From NCBI GenBank assembly GCA_949294455.1, contig CASFHD010000004.1, positions 1-61,769 of the forward strand: DNA of 61,769 bases, in the 5' to 3' direction. The position numbers and the translations under genes were made by a program. A model generated the notes under the pieces. That model had not been told where the DNA came from. It made no database searches and saw only the letters and a program-made list of their open reading frames with translations. This DNA is from an uncultured Christensenella sp. (GTDB lineage Bacteria > Bacillota > Clostridia > Christensenellales > UBA1242). Shown here piece after piece: positions 35,573 to 45,500 of the stretch (its first letter is position 1; each line of letters opens with the position of its first letter).

Positions 35573-36335
35573 AACTACTCCTTTTTATACTTTTTCCACA
35601 ATATGGACAATTATTCATATCCTTATTTATTCGCTTTTCACATTGTGGACAATATGTGTATTTATTATCGTCTAAATTTTTATTATTGTCAAATGATATA
35701 TCTATATTTGCTCCTTGTTTTTTACCTTGAATATAAAATTCTAATTTTTTTGTATTTATACCTAACTTTAATAGTTCGCGTTTAAATTTATCTTTAAAAT
35801 TATATATATAAGATTCGCTTGTGTTAATAGTTTCAAGAGGGTATTTATTTATGAGTGTATAAAATATGTCATCAAATGTTGATTTTAGAATCTTTAAGGA
35901 CTTTAATTTTGTTATGCTTGTTCTATCCTGTAACATAAAACTTAAAAATTTTAAATCAGATGATACATTAAAAGTCAATTCATATTTAAACTGTATATTA
36001 TTTTTTAATCCATTTAAAAATGTGTATTTGATATTTTTATCAAAATAATAATGATTGTCAGATAACTTAACTATGTATAAATCGAAATCTATTCTTTTTT
36101 TCAATTTTTTATGTTTGCTTTGTTTTTCAATTAATTTATTTAAATTTTCATTAGAAAGTATGGTTTTGCCAGATGAAAGCTGTAAATATAATTTCTCTTT
36201 ATAAAAAATTAACCCTTCATAGCCATCTGCAATTTCTATTATACTACCTATTTTTACATTGGAATAAAAAGTTGAACTTATTAGTCCACCTTCATAATTA
36301 GGCAATCTTAATTTGTGATTTTTGAAAAAAAACAT
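35553..36335 (-). CDS. Zinc-ribbon protein with N-terminal SPFH-like segment
   Basis: 260 residues. The C-terminal zinc ribbon is YCPQCEKRINKDMNNCPYCGKS (CxxC...CxxC, ~230-250). The N-terminal part (IGSIIEIADGYEGLIFYKEKLYLQLSSGKTILS) has the look of YdjI/virion-core-type SPFH proteins. Those place a strand segment of this kind before the SPFH fold and often end in a zinc ribbon, but the match is partial. No membrane span. Its promoter (TTGCAA 36369-36364, 17 bases, TATATT 36346-36341) ends five bases before the ATG and no Shine-Dalgarno exists, so it is probably leaderless. Couples to the redox protein gene downstream. Confidence 0.6.
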   Translation of the reverse strand: MFFFKNHKLRLPNYEGGLISSTFYSNVKIGSIIEIADGYEGLIFYKEKLYLQLSSGKTILSNENLNKLIEKQSKHKKLKKRIDFDLYIVKLSDNHYYFDKNIKYTFLNGLKNNIQFKYELTFNVSSDLKFLSFMLQDRTSITKLKSLKILKSTFDDIFYTLINKYPLETINTSESYIYNFKDKFKRELLKLGINTKKLEFYIQGKKQGANIDISFDNNKNLDDNKYTYCPQCEKRINKDMNNCPYCGKSIKRSSYEIQKR

Positions 36336-36340
36336 ACTTT

Positions 36341-36369
36341 AATATATCAAAAATTTTATATACTTGCAA
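36341..36369 (-). promoter_or_regulatory. Promoter of the zinc-ribbon gene, leaderless arrangement
   Basis: TTGCAA (36369-36364), 17 bases, TATATT (36346-36341), then five bases to the ATG at 36335. Confidence 0.6.
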
Positions 36370-36478
36370 CAATTTATTTGTGAAGATTGACAGGTTTTAT
36401 AATATTTGATAAACTACACAATATAAAATTACATACTTTTAATTGTTCTATTTGTTGTATTTACTATTGTGAGGAAAA

Positions 36479-38584
36479 ATGTTTAATATAATAAAGTACA
36501 AATCTGCATTTGCTATATATTTTTTAATTATGGCTGTTTTGTTAGAAATTTCAACATTTATTTTGTTAGGTATAGGAGTCATTCCTGCATATTATTTATA
36601 TGATTTTGGATTGATGCTGATTATCGCTGGTCTAATTTTTTTAGTGCCAAGTAAAATTGCTCAAATGATTATTTCATTGGCAATTTTAATAGGACAAACT
36701 TTACTTATTTATGTTAATTATTCGTTAACCACTTTATATGGTGATGTATTTACTTTTGATATGATTAAATTATTCACTGCCGCTTTTCAAGCGATGGGCA
36801 ATGATTTTACTTTTGTTAGAATGATTATTTTTTTAGTTATTATAGATTTGGCAATTATTGCTGGAGCTATTTGGCTATTTAGAAAATTGAAAAAAGATGG
36901 CCACAAAGTGACATTTCATTCTAATTTGACTATTTCTTTGGTCGTTGTGTTGTGTATTATTTCTGGTTATGGATTAATTTCAACTACCTATAGCAATATA
37001 GTTAAAGATTCTATGACAGATGAATATGTTTTAACAGATAAGTTTTTGATTGAAAAAAGTATATTTAAATTAAAAGCATTCAAAAAGTTTGGTACATACG
37101 GATTTTATTTGAATGGATTTTATACAGATTTGAGAGATTCTTCAGATGATGAAATTCAAGATGCCATAGATTTTTTAAATTCAACAGATATTTGCGATGA
37201 AAGTGAAGTTTACGGCGTTGATACAGGAAATAATGTTATCTTTATTATGATGGAGAGTTTAGAGTGGTTCGCTTTTTCTGACGGAAGTTTTAACTCAAAA
37301 ATAATCTCTAATGAATTAACACCTAATATTTATAATTTAATTTATGGTTTTAGTGAAGATACTGCTAAAAATTTTTATGGCGTTGAACAATTAGATGACT
37401 ATAATTATTCGCTAAAGGGATATGCTTCTACAAGTTATTTTTCGAAAAGCAAAACTAACATATCTGAGGGTGGTGCTGTTTTGGGAAGTTATCCGGTTGG
37501 TGCTAATTTGTTTGACTATGCAAATGAAAAAACTAACAATGTAGGTCAGTATGGCTTTTCTCTTATGAATATGTTGGACACTAGTAACTATGATTATGTC
37601 TCTAGTTATGCTCATAGTAATGTCGCTTCTTTCTATTCGAGAGATGATTCGCATAAAGTTATAGGTTTTGACAATTTATATTTTAAAGACACAATACCGG
37701 AATTATCATCAGAAGATATGGGATGGGGAAATTGGATGAGTGAAGAAGAATTTATGCTGTCATTCATCGATGATTTTATTCCAGATGTAGATTATAACAA
37801 TAATGAAAGATTTTTTAGTTTCTATTTAAACGTTTCTACTCACGGAAATTATGATGATGTTAAAGGTATTGATGATAGATTAAATTATACAAATCTTGTT
37901 AAAAATTCTAATTGGTATCAAAATGTTGTAAAAGATTATTTCCAACTTGGAAATACTTTCTTAAATAGATTGGTTAATTATGAGGCGAGTGTTGTAGGGT
38001 TAGATAGAGCAATAGGCGTGATAATAAAAAATTTACTTGAAAAAGGGATATATGATGAAACAACAATAGTGTTATTCTCTGATCATAATGCATATTATCA
38101 CGAACTTTCTAATGATATAAAAGGTGTAGAAAATAGTGATTTCGCTAATATTGAATTGAATACTGTTCCTTTTATTATCAAAAGCAGTGGCCTTGCAAGA
38201 TTGGGAATAACTGTAAACGATTATAATAATCAAGAAGATTTGTCTAGTAATTACAAATATTTCGATAGATTTTGTTCAGTTTATGATATTTTGCCAAGTG
38301 TATTAGACTTGTTGGGAATTGAGTACCTGCCATCTGTTTATCTTGGTAAATCGCTGTTTAGTGAATTTGATAGTGAATATGTTCCAGTGTATTATTCGCA
38401 TACAGGTGGTATGTTTGGGAAATATGGTTATACCGATGATTTGGAAATTTTTAATTATGAATTAGAAAATATTGATGATTATAAGCAAATTTTTGAAAAA
38501 TCTTGTCTTGAATTTACTAAATTTTTGACAGCAAATCAGTTACTTTATTCAGACAATTTATTCTTAAAACTTAAAAAAAGTTAG
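36479..38584 (+). CDS. LtaS-like phosphoglycerol transferase / sulfatase-family membrane enzyme
   Basis: 701 residues. Five N-terminal membrane helices (~10-190) are followed by an extracellular alkaline-phosphatase/sulfatase-fold domain, the LtaS architecture. Metal and catalytic residues can be placed: Glu in IMMESLE (~258), nucleophile Thr in SKTNISEG (~325), His in VSTHGN (~455), and Asp-His in FSDHN (535-536). LtaS builds polyglycerol-phosphate lipoteichoic acid from phosphatidylglycerol; relatives act as primases or modify other glycans, so the exact polymer is open. GAGGAAAA ribosome-binding site. A separate tRNA gene follows. No glycolipid-anchor synthase is adjacent. Confidence 0.85.
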   Translation: MFNIIKYKSAFAIYFLIMAVLLEISTFILLGIGVIPAYYLYDFGLMLIIAGLIFLVPSKIAQMIISLAILIGQTLLIYVNYSLTTLYGDVFTFDMIKLFTAAFQAMGNDFTFVRMIIFLVIIDLAIIAGAIWLFRKLKKDGHKVTFHSNLTISLVVVLCIISGYGLISTTYSNIVKDSMTDEYVLTDKFLIEKSIFKLKAFKKFGTYGFYLNGFYTDLRDSSDDEIQDAIDFLNSTDICDESEVYGVDTGNNVIFIMMESLEWFAFSDGSFNSKIISNELTPNIYNLIYGFSEDTAKNFYGVEQLDDYNYSLKGYASTSYFSKSKTNISEGGAVLGSYPVGANLFDYANEKTNNVGQYGFSLMNMLDTSNYDYVSSYAHSNVASFYSRDDSHKVIGFDNLYFKDTIPELSSEDMGWGNWMSEEEFMLSFIDDFIPDVDYNNNERFFSFYLNVSTHGNYDDVKGIDDRLNYTNLVKNSNWYQNVVKDYFQLGNTFLNRLVNYEASVVGLDRAIGVIIKNLLEKGIYDETTIVLFSDHNAYYHELSNDIKGVENSDFANIELNTVPFIIKSSGLARLGITVNDYNNQEDLSSNYKYFDRFCSVYDILPSVLDLLGIEYLPSVYLGKSLFSEFDSEYVPVYYSHTGGMFGKYGYTDDLEIFNYELENIDDYKQIFEKSCLEFTKFLTANQLLYSDNLFLKLKKS

Positions 38585-38593
38585 AATAATTTG

Positions 38594-38622
38594 TTGACAA
38601 TCGATATATTATATGATAATAT
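38594..38622 (+). promoter_or_regulatory. Promoter of tRNA-Asn
   Basis: TTGACA (38594-38599), 17 bases, TAATAT (38617-38622); transcription would start about 22 bases before the tRNA. Confidence 0.75.
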
Positions 38623-38650
38623 ACATATGTTACGAATATGTGACATATTT

Positions 38651-38725
38651 GCCTCGATAGCTCAATGGTGGAGCACTCGGCTGTTAACCGATAGGTTGTA
38701 GGTTCGAGCCCTACTCGGGGCGCCA
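38651..38725 (+). tRNA. tRNA-Asn, anticodon GTT
   Basis: 75 bases with encoded CCA. Acceptor GCCTCGA/TCGGGGC (one G-U), anticodon loop CTGTTAA with GTT at 38693-38695, T-arm GTAGG-TTCGAGC-CCTAC. It has its own promoter and terminator. Confidence 0.96.
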
Positions 38726-38750
38726 GATAGGTTTTTACCTATCTTTTTTT
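38725..38750 (+). terminator. Terminator of tRNA-Asn
   Basis: AGATAGG pairs with CCTATCT around a six-base loop, followed by a T run; the stem begins at the last A of the CCA end. Confidence 0.9.
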
Positions 38751-38771
38751 ATTTTATAAAATTGTTGAAAA

Positions 38772-38801
38772 AAACTTGTTGTTTTAATTCAACAAGTTTT
38801 T
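38772..38801 (+). terminator. Second hairpin with T tail after tRNA-Asn
   Basis: AAACTTGTTG (38772-38781) pairs perfectly with CAACAAGTTT (38790-38799). A backup terminator, or the trace of a lost gene. Confidence 0.55.
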
Positions 38802-39117
38802 ATACTGCAATTTATGATTAACTATTTATTTATAGTAAAATTTAGAAGGTGTAAAGTAACATTTATATTATTAGATTAATATTCTATTGCAATATAAATA
38901 TTTATATTTATAAACAAAATATTTATTTAATTAAATTTATCTTCTGTTTTTATAATTTTATTCATCTCATCATTTTAATAACTTATTTTACTGATTTGAA
39001 ACTGATTGATAAGACAATAATAGTTTAATTACAGTCGTTTTATTTTTATAATATTCATTTATAATTTTAATCAAACAATATAAAATTTAATTTTTCATAG
39101 TGTGAATGTAAAATTTT
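38802..39117. other. AT-rich spacer with no gene found
   Basis: About 315 bases between the tRNA terminators and the convergent acyltransferase gene. I see no coding frame, tRNA, repeat or strong promoter. Confidence 0.5.
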
Positions 39118-39921
39118 TTAATTGTTGTCATTTGTATATTTTAAAGGTTTATTATAAGTCTTTTCATATACTTCTTTACAAGCATTAAAGTTTTTATCTT
39201 TCATCATTTTAATATTTTCTTTGTCAGATAAAGCATCATTTTTGTATATAGGTTTTAATATGTTTACAGTTACATATTTTTTTTCTGCGCCACTGTCATC
39301 ATATTTGCCTGTTGGTCTAAATGTGATGTATATTGGTATTACAGGCACATTATTCATAACAGCGTAATGGAAAGCACCATCTTTAAATGGACGGAGTTTT
39401 TCGTAATTGTACCACATAGATTGTTCAGGATAGATAAGAACATAATGATTTTTATTTAAATGGTATTTTATTCCTTTATTAAACTCTTTCATAACACTAT
39501 ATTTTGAAGATAAAGGCAAAAGTCCGCCTGCTCGCATTAAATCGCCGAATTTCCCTTTTTGATTGTTAAATTCAGCACCTACAACCATTACCTTGTGACC
39601 TCTTAAAGCGTATTTATTTACCAAACAATCATATATAAAAACGTGGTTAGATGTTATGATTGCTCTTTTGATACCCTTTAAATTTTCTCTGCCCAAAACT
39701 ATTGTTTTATACTCTAATTTGTTAATAATTTTAGTAAATGGTTTTACCTTAAAATTGTTTAAAAAAAAGTCTTTTATAGATTGTTTAATACTCTTTTTAT
39801 AATATGGAAAATCTTTTTTTACTTCCAATGCATTGTCCCAATCAATAGGATTTATATGCTCATTAAATCTTCCTTCTTTTTCCATAATCTCATATTTATC
39901 TATTTGCTCTTTGTTTGTCAT
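39118..39921 (-). CDS. Lysophospholipid acyltransferase family protein (PlsC-like)
   Basis: 267 residues. The catalytic HX4D motif is NHVFIYD (H93, D98). The second block GGLLPLSS.., the PEQ/EGxR-equivalent block YPEQSMWYNYEKLRPFKDGAFH, and the hydrophobic VPVIPIYI strand are all in order. It likely acylates lysophosphatidic acid or a glycolipid at the inner membrane. No membrane helix is obvious, so it is probably peripheral. It starts at ATG after an AGGAG-type site. It follows the glycosyltransferase on the same strand (37-base gap), suggesting shared work on a glycolipid or wall polymer anchor. Confidence 0.87.
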   Translation of the reverse strand: MTNKEQIDKYEIMEKEGRFNEHINPIDWDNALEVKKDFPYYKKSIKQSIKDFFLNNFKVKPFTKIINKLEYKTIVLGRENLKGIKRAIITSNHVFIYDCLVNKYALRGHKVMVVGAEFNNQKGKFGDLMRAGGLLPLSSKYSVMKEFNKGIKYHLNKNHYVLIYPEQSMWYNYEKLRPFKDGAFHYAVMNNVPVIPIYITFRPTGKYDDSGAEKKYVTVNILKPIYKNDALSDKENIKMMKDKNFNACKEVYEKTYNKPLKYTNDNN

Positions 39922-39958
39922 ATTTGCTCCTATTAAAATTATATAAATGTAAATTATA

Positions 39959-41161
39959 TTATTTTAAAATTTTATTGACATATTTTGCTTCTTTTGATGA
40001 GTTTTTTTCTAATTCTTTATAAATTTTTACAACTAAATTAACATTATGAGTGTCAAGTGATTCATTAATATTTAAAAATAGATTAGTAAAAATCATATAA
40101 AATGCATATATCATTTTAAATTCTTTATCTGTTATATTGTCATTATTGGTTTTAATTAATAAATCTATAAATTTTTCTATTTTGTCGTTTGTGTGATTAT
40201 CAAAAGGTTTTAATGATACACCAAACTTGTTTTGCACTTCTACGCTTTTTATAAAAGGTGGCTCAAATATTATTGATTTTACAACTTCAATTAAACCTTC
40301 TTTGGGCGTTTTTAAGTATGTGTATGAAACTAATCCCCACAATAAAAAGTCGAACATTCTATAATGTGCAAGCTCATCAGGAGATTCAACACACAAATAT
40401 CCTTCTTTTAATGCGTCCGAAATTACTTTTTTACGAGTAACAGTATATATTTCAGTTAAATGCCATATTGTTTTTTTGTCTTTCCAAAAACTATTTGCTC
40501 CGACAATTTTTTCTATACAAGAACTACTGTTGTTGTCAAATTGGTTTCCAAAATTGTATATATATAAACTATCGGAAATGGTTACTATTTTTTTGACATA
40601 TTTAAAACTTGCTAAATTAAATATTTCATCTTCAGTAAAACTTATTGATTCATTAAATCTTAAATTTTTAATAGTTTCTTTTTTAAATAATTTATTCCAA
40701 GGAGTAGTTATGCCAAATGTTTCTTGATAAATTCTTATTGCATCGTATTGATTTTTTAAATCATAAACTTTGTTGGTAAGGTATGATTTAAACATTGGAT
40801 TATTTTCAAAATTACATATTGCAAGGTCAGCATTTGAAGTTTTTATTGCGTTTAGCATTTTTTCAAACATTTCAGGTTTTAACTCATCATCACAATCCAT
40901 AAATTCAATGTAATCACCAGTTGCTTTATCAAGTCCTAGATTTCTGGCACTGCTAACGCCGCCATTTTGTTTTGTGAATATTTTTATTCTGTTGTCAAGT
41001 TTTTGCAACTTATAAAGCAATTGTAGAGTACCATCTGTTGACCCATCATTAATTGCGAGTATTTCAAAATTTTTATATGTTTGATTTAAAATGCTGTTTA
41101 TACATTTTTCTATAGTTGACGCACCATTGTAAATTGGTACGATTATTGATATTTTATCCAT
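39959..41161 (-). CDS. Family 2 glycosyltransferase
   Basis: 400 residues. GT-A fold at the N-terminus: ISIIVPIYNGASTIEKCINSIL, NQTYKNFEILAINDGSTDGT, GGVSSARNLGLDKATGDYIEFMDCDDE with the metal-binding D-x-D near residue 90. The C-terminal ~200 residues are helical and variable, probably for the acceptor. There is no membrane segment, so it acts in the cytosol. The ATG at 41161 follows AAGGAGAA; the longer frame from 41182 lacks this. First gene of a likely operon with the acyltransferase. Acceptor and sugar are unknown. Confidence 0.87.
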   Translation of the reverse strand: MDKISIIVPIYNGASTIEKCINSILNQTYKNFEILAINDGSTDGTLQLLYKLQKLDNRIKIFTKQNGGVSSARNLGLDKATGDYIEFMDCDDELKPEMFEKMLNAIKTSNADLAICNFENNPMFKSYLTNKVYDLKNQYDAIRIYQETFGITTPWNKLFKKETIKNLRFNESISFTEDEIFNLASFKYVKKIVTISDSLYIYNFGNQFDNNSSSCIEKIVGANSFWKDKKTIWHLTEIYTVTRKKVISDALKEGYLCVESPDELAHYRMFDFLLWGLVSYTYLKTPKEGLIEVVKSIIFEPPFIKSVEVQNKFGVSLKPFDNHTNDKIEKFIDLLIKTNNDNITDKEFKMIYAFYMIFTNLFLNINESLDTHNVNLVVKIYKELEKNSSKEAKYVNKILK

Positions 41162-41262
41162 CTGTTCTCCTTGATGTAGCAATATATTATACTAAATTTT
41201 TGATTGTTTTGCAAAGAATTTTTGTGTATTAATTTATAATAGATGTTATGTCTATTTTTTGA

Positions 41263-41520
41263 ATATAAAATAAAAAACAATTAAAATATAGAAAAAAATC
41301 AAACAAAAAAATCAAACTAAAAGAATAAAACTAAAAAAATATAGAATGATTAAAATTAGAGCTATAATTAAAGCGACAAAATAAGAAAAAACAAACACAA
41401 CCAAATTAAGTAAAAGAATAAAAAACTTATAAAAAACAAAAATAATTAAAAAAATAATAAAAAACATTAAAAAATTGCAAAAACATACAAAAATTCAATT
41501 ATTTTTTAAAAAATACGCAA
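41263..41520. repeat. A-rich, strand-asymmetric non-coding tract
   Basis: About 260 bases of nearly uninterrupted A-rich sequence on the plus strand, with short runs of A4-A7 separated by single T, C or G, and little else. No open frame of substance and no clear repeat unit. It lies between glycosyltransferase and ttcA genes, both on the minus strand, so the A's are on the non-transcribed side. Such DNA should be stiff and curved. Confidence 0.7.
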
Positions 41521-41553
41521 AATTATTTAATTTTTTATTATAAAATGAAATTA

Positions 41554-42246
41554 CTATAAAAGATTTGAATTTAAAATGGCTGTAATAATTCGCTTTTTGA
41601 CACCAGGATATGTTTTTTCCAAGTTTTTTAAATATTCATCAATTTCAGTCCTTTTTGAATGTTTGTCATTTGGACATTTGTTTTTTAATATAGGTAAGTC
41701 TTTACTAACTCGTATAATTTCTTTTTCTTCTACTAAAAATAGCGGTCTGATCAATGTTATTTTTGATTTTGACATATAAGATGTAGGAGTCATTGAGTTT
41801 AATCTTCCTTCAAAAAATAAAGACATTATAAAAGTGTTTACAACATCATCTAGATGATGACCTAGTGCTAATTTATTATATCCTATTTTATTTGCAACTG
41901 AATTTAATGCTCCTCGTCTCATTTTTGCACACAGTGAGCAAGGATTTTTTTCATTCCTTACATCAAAAATTATGCTTGCTATATCAGTTTTTTCAATTAT
42001 TAATTCAACATTTAATTCATTACAAAATTTCTGTAGTTTTAAATAGTCAACTTGCCCTGAAAACATGTCTATTATGCAGGCTTTAATTTCAAAATTTACC
42101 AGGTTGAATTTTTGGAAATTTACAAGACTTTTTAAAAGAATTAAGCTATCTTTTCCTCCTGATAAACCGACAAGTATTTTGTCGCCTTCTTGAATAAGAT
42201 TATATGTTTGAATGGCTCGTCTTAATTTTGATAATATTTTTTGCAT
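41554..42246 (-). CDS. TtcA-like tRNA 2-thiocytidine synthetase
   Basis: 230 residues, the short type. PP-loop SGGKDS at residues 29-34. The family pair CSLC is at C103-C106 and a third Cys is in CPNDKHSKR (C191), matching the [4Fe-4S]-dependent TtcA/TuvC class of tRNA-thiolation enzymes. ALGHHLDD lies between them. It should adenylate and thiolate a tRNA base such as C32, but the target is not certain. AAAGGAAA precedes the ATG. Divergent from the giant lipoprotein gene. Confidence 0.87.
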   Translation of the reverse strand: MQKILSKLRRAIQTYNLIQEGDKILVGLSGGKDSLILLKSLVNFQKFNLVNFEIKACIIDMFSGQVDYLKLQKFCNELNVELIIEKTDIASIIFDVRNEKNPCSLCAKMRRGALNSVANKIGYNKLALGHHLDDVVNTFIMSLFFEGRLNSMTPTSYMSKSKITLIRPLFLVEEKEIIRVSKDLPILKNKCPNDKHSKRTEIDEYLKNLEKTYPGVKKRIITAILNSNLL

Positions 42247-42433
42247 AATTTTCCTTTAAATTTTTAATAATATACAAAAAAATAATAAAAAAATCAATAT
42301 TATTGTTAAAAATTAATTATTTTTTTGATTTTTTGAATATTTTTAATAATTTTTTAATTGATTTATTGTGTTTTTTTCTTTTGTTTTCAGTAAAAAATTA
42401 TAAATTCGCTTTTTAATTTTTGTTTTTATTAAA

Positions 42434-42462
42434 TTGACTTTAAATATTATATTTTGTATAAT
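42434..42462 (+). promoter_or_regulatory. Promoter of the giant lipoprotein gene
   Basis: TTGACT (42434-42439), 17 bases, TATAAT (42457-42462); leader of about 65 bases. Confidence 0.75.
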
Positions 42463-42532
42463 AAATTAATTATATAAATTATTTTATTGGGTAAAATAAA
42501 GTAATTTTATACGAATGAAGATGAGGGGTAAT

Positions 42533-45500
42533 ATGAAAAAATTAGGGATTGCATTTTTGATGCTTTTCACCATAATTTCTGGTGTCATTTTTTCAGCGTG
42601 TAAATCTGATTATGATGGAATGTATTTAGACATTTCTTATAAAACATTTTATTACCAAGATAACACAATGAATTACGACTTTGATGAGTATGAAGACTTA
42701 GATGAAGATGTCTTTAATTTTTCGTTGTATGAAGAAGTTGATGGACAGACAATAGATTATGTTGGCGTTGAATTTAAAGTCGAAACAAAGGGTAGTAAAA
42801 AAACTTCCAGCGTTGAACTTTGGACTAGAAGTAATACTAATTTTGAAGTCGTTTCAACAAGTTATTCAAATGGTGCGACTATAATAATAGTAAAATTTAA
42901 CAATGCGGGTATAAGTGTGGTTGATTTTACTGCAAAAGAAAGTGATAGTTGCAAAAGACAAGTAACATTTAATGTCGCTTATGAACTTGAAAGTTTAACT
43001 TTAAAAAATTTGGATAGTGCACCTGCTATGTTTATAGGCTCTAAAATTGACCTTAGTGAAATGAATTTGTTCAATTTCTTAGGAAAAGATGGGCAAACTG
43101 CTTTTAGCACAGATTTGTATTTTGAATTAAATTCAACTAATATGCGAGAAAAAAATTATAACAAGAATTACCTTACTTCAGTTAGTTCTGATGTGAACAG
43201 ATTGTTGTTGCCCGGAGATGTTAATGCTGACTACATTACATTCACTAATGATGGCGAACTCTCTGTTTCTAGTGCATATTTTGAATATAGCAAACAACAA
43301 ACTGCAAATAATACCCCTGACAACATTGTTTACTGGATTTGTTTTACTGTGCGACCTATGGTTTTGAATGATATTACAAAAGAATATGAACCTTCAAGAG
43401 AAATTTCGTGTGATGTTAATGTTTTAATTGTGGATAGTCTTGATAGTGCGGTTTTATCTTATAGCAATGTTTCTATGTCTTCCACTGATGGAAATATTGC
43501 TGATGAATACATATTGGAAAATGATAGTATTATAGATATTTTTACAGGCAAACAAGAAGATGTTTTTAGAACAATCAATACTTCTGATTCAAGCAAAGTT
43601 ATTGACTACACTAAAGCGGGAATAAGAGTTACTCCTTTTAATGATGATTACAATTTTATTAAACCATTAAGTAATATTAGTTCTGGTTCTGTATCATTGT
43701 TGGAAATATTTAATTACATTGACATTAGTTATTCTTATGCTGAAAATTACATAAAAGTTGAAAATGGTTTAGCGTCTGGTAGTTTTAAAGATTATACAAT
43801 TACATTTGGAGATGCTGGATTTACTGATGAATTGCAACAAATCACATTTAAAATTAAATATACTAATTTAATCTTTGACAAAAATGTATCAAATGAACAA
43901 GTAGTTAAAGATATCTCTTTGAATGTAAAATTAAATAAATTGTTAGATGGAAACTCTGCAATAAATGCTTATCAAGTTGATGAATTAGGTAATGCTTCTG
44001 TTGAAAGTATTGAAAGTTTTAAGTTGTACGATGAATATTCTAACAATTCTAGTCTAAAGATAAAATTCGAAAAGACTCCTACAGATGCGAATTTGTATGA
44101 TATTTATGGAAATTTATTATCTAACTTCCAATTGCTTTTAACTGAAAGTAGTTTTAATGCGATTAATGTTTTAGATAGTTTGGGAAGACTAAAAAATTAT
44201 TATTTAATTAATCTAAATATTGGTGGCAGGGTTGAAAGTTATTATGCTTTTAATGTGAATTTTGGAGAAACTGTTAGTTTTACATTAAAAGATAATTACA
44301 CAGGCAGTGATGAAATATTTAATTTGATAATGAAATATTCAAAATATCCTTTAAATTTCTGTAACGAAAATACGCCTATAACTGAAAGCGACATAATCAC
44401 TGAGACTTTTAGTTTGCGAGTAGTTAAGACTCCAACTAGTTTAAAGATTGTTAACCCTTTAGTTAGCGAAGAAATAGGTCTATCAAATGTCGATTTACCT
44501 ATTGGCAACGCTTTAAGGTTAAAATTATTGCTTGAAGGTGGGCAAGAATTTGAACTTAATGGAATAACAATTTCAAGTAAAAATGGAAGTTTGTTGTTTG
44601 GAACTACAAATAACATAAATAACTACACTGACCATTTAACTATTGATAGTTATGAAGTGGGTGCTTCATATTCGTTCTATGTATATGCAAATTCAGAACT
44701 AAATGATGAACAAATTATTGTGAATTATCCTAGTGGAAAATCTGTTTCTGTGATGTGTAATGCGGTTTTGACTGAATCTAGGGTCGATGTAGAAAACGCA
44801 GAATTCATTTATACAAAACAAGATATAGGTTATGAAACAACTTCTAATATTACCCTTGCTGACAATGCGTTAGGGCTTGCTTTATTAAAGGGTGGAATTA
44901 TTACGTTTAATCTGCCTGATGATTTAAATATAAATACTATTTCAACTAATGTTTTAGGTGCTGGGGATATTAATACTCAAATACAAAATTATTTGCCAGA
45001 TGCGATTAGTTTGGAAATGTTAAGTGGAAATTTAAACGAATTTAGAGTTTATGGTGTTAGAGCTGGCGCTACTGCTAAAATCAAAGTTGGTATATCTTTT
45101 TATATCGTTGAAAATGGTGTTGCAAAATTAGATGAAGTTTATAAATATATAGAAATTGCAGTTTATGAAAGAGTTTCAAATATATCAATTAGTAGAACTT
45201 CAGATAATTCATTTGTTTACTATCAAGATTCTTTAAGTCCTTATACCGAAAATTTAAGCAATGTTGATTATTTAGTCGATTACAATATTTCTTCAGCTAC
45301 AAGATTTGTAAACTTTTCGGGCGGACAAGTTGAAGTATTTAATATGTCATTTGCTGTAAATTATAAATCAAATGATAAATCTAATGTCAATTTTAAAGTT
45401 TATTATCTTGGAAATATTTATAATTCAAATGAGATTTTTGGTGTCCTTAATCCTTATGCTAGCAGAGATATAAGTTTGAATGTAATTACAAAGCCAGATG

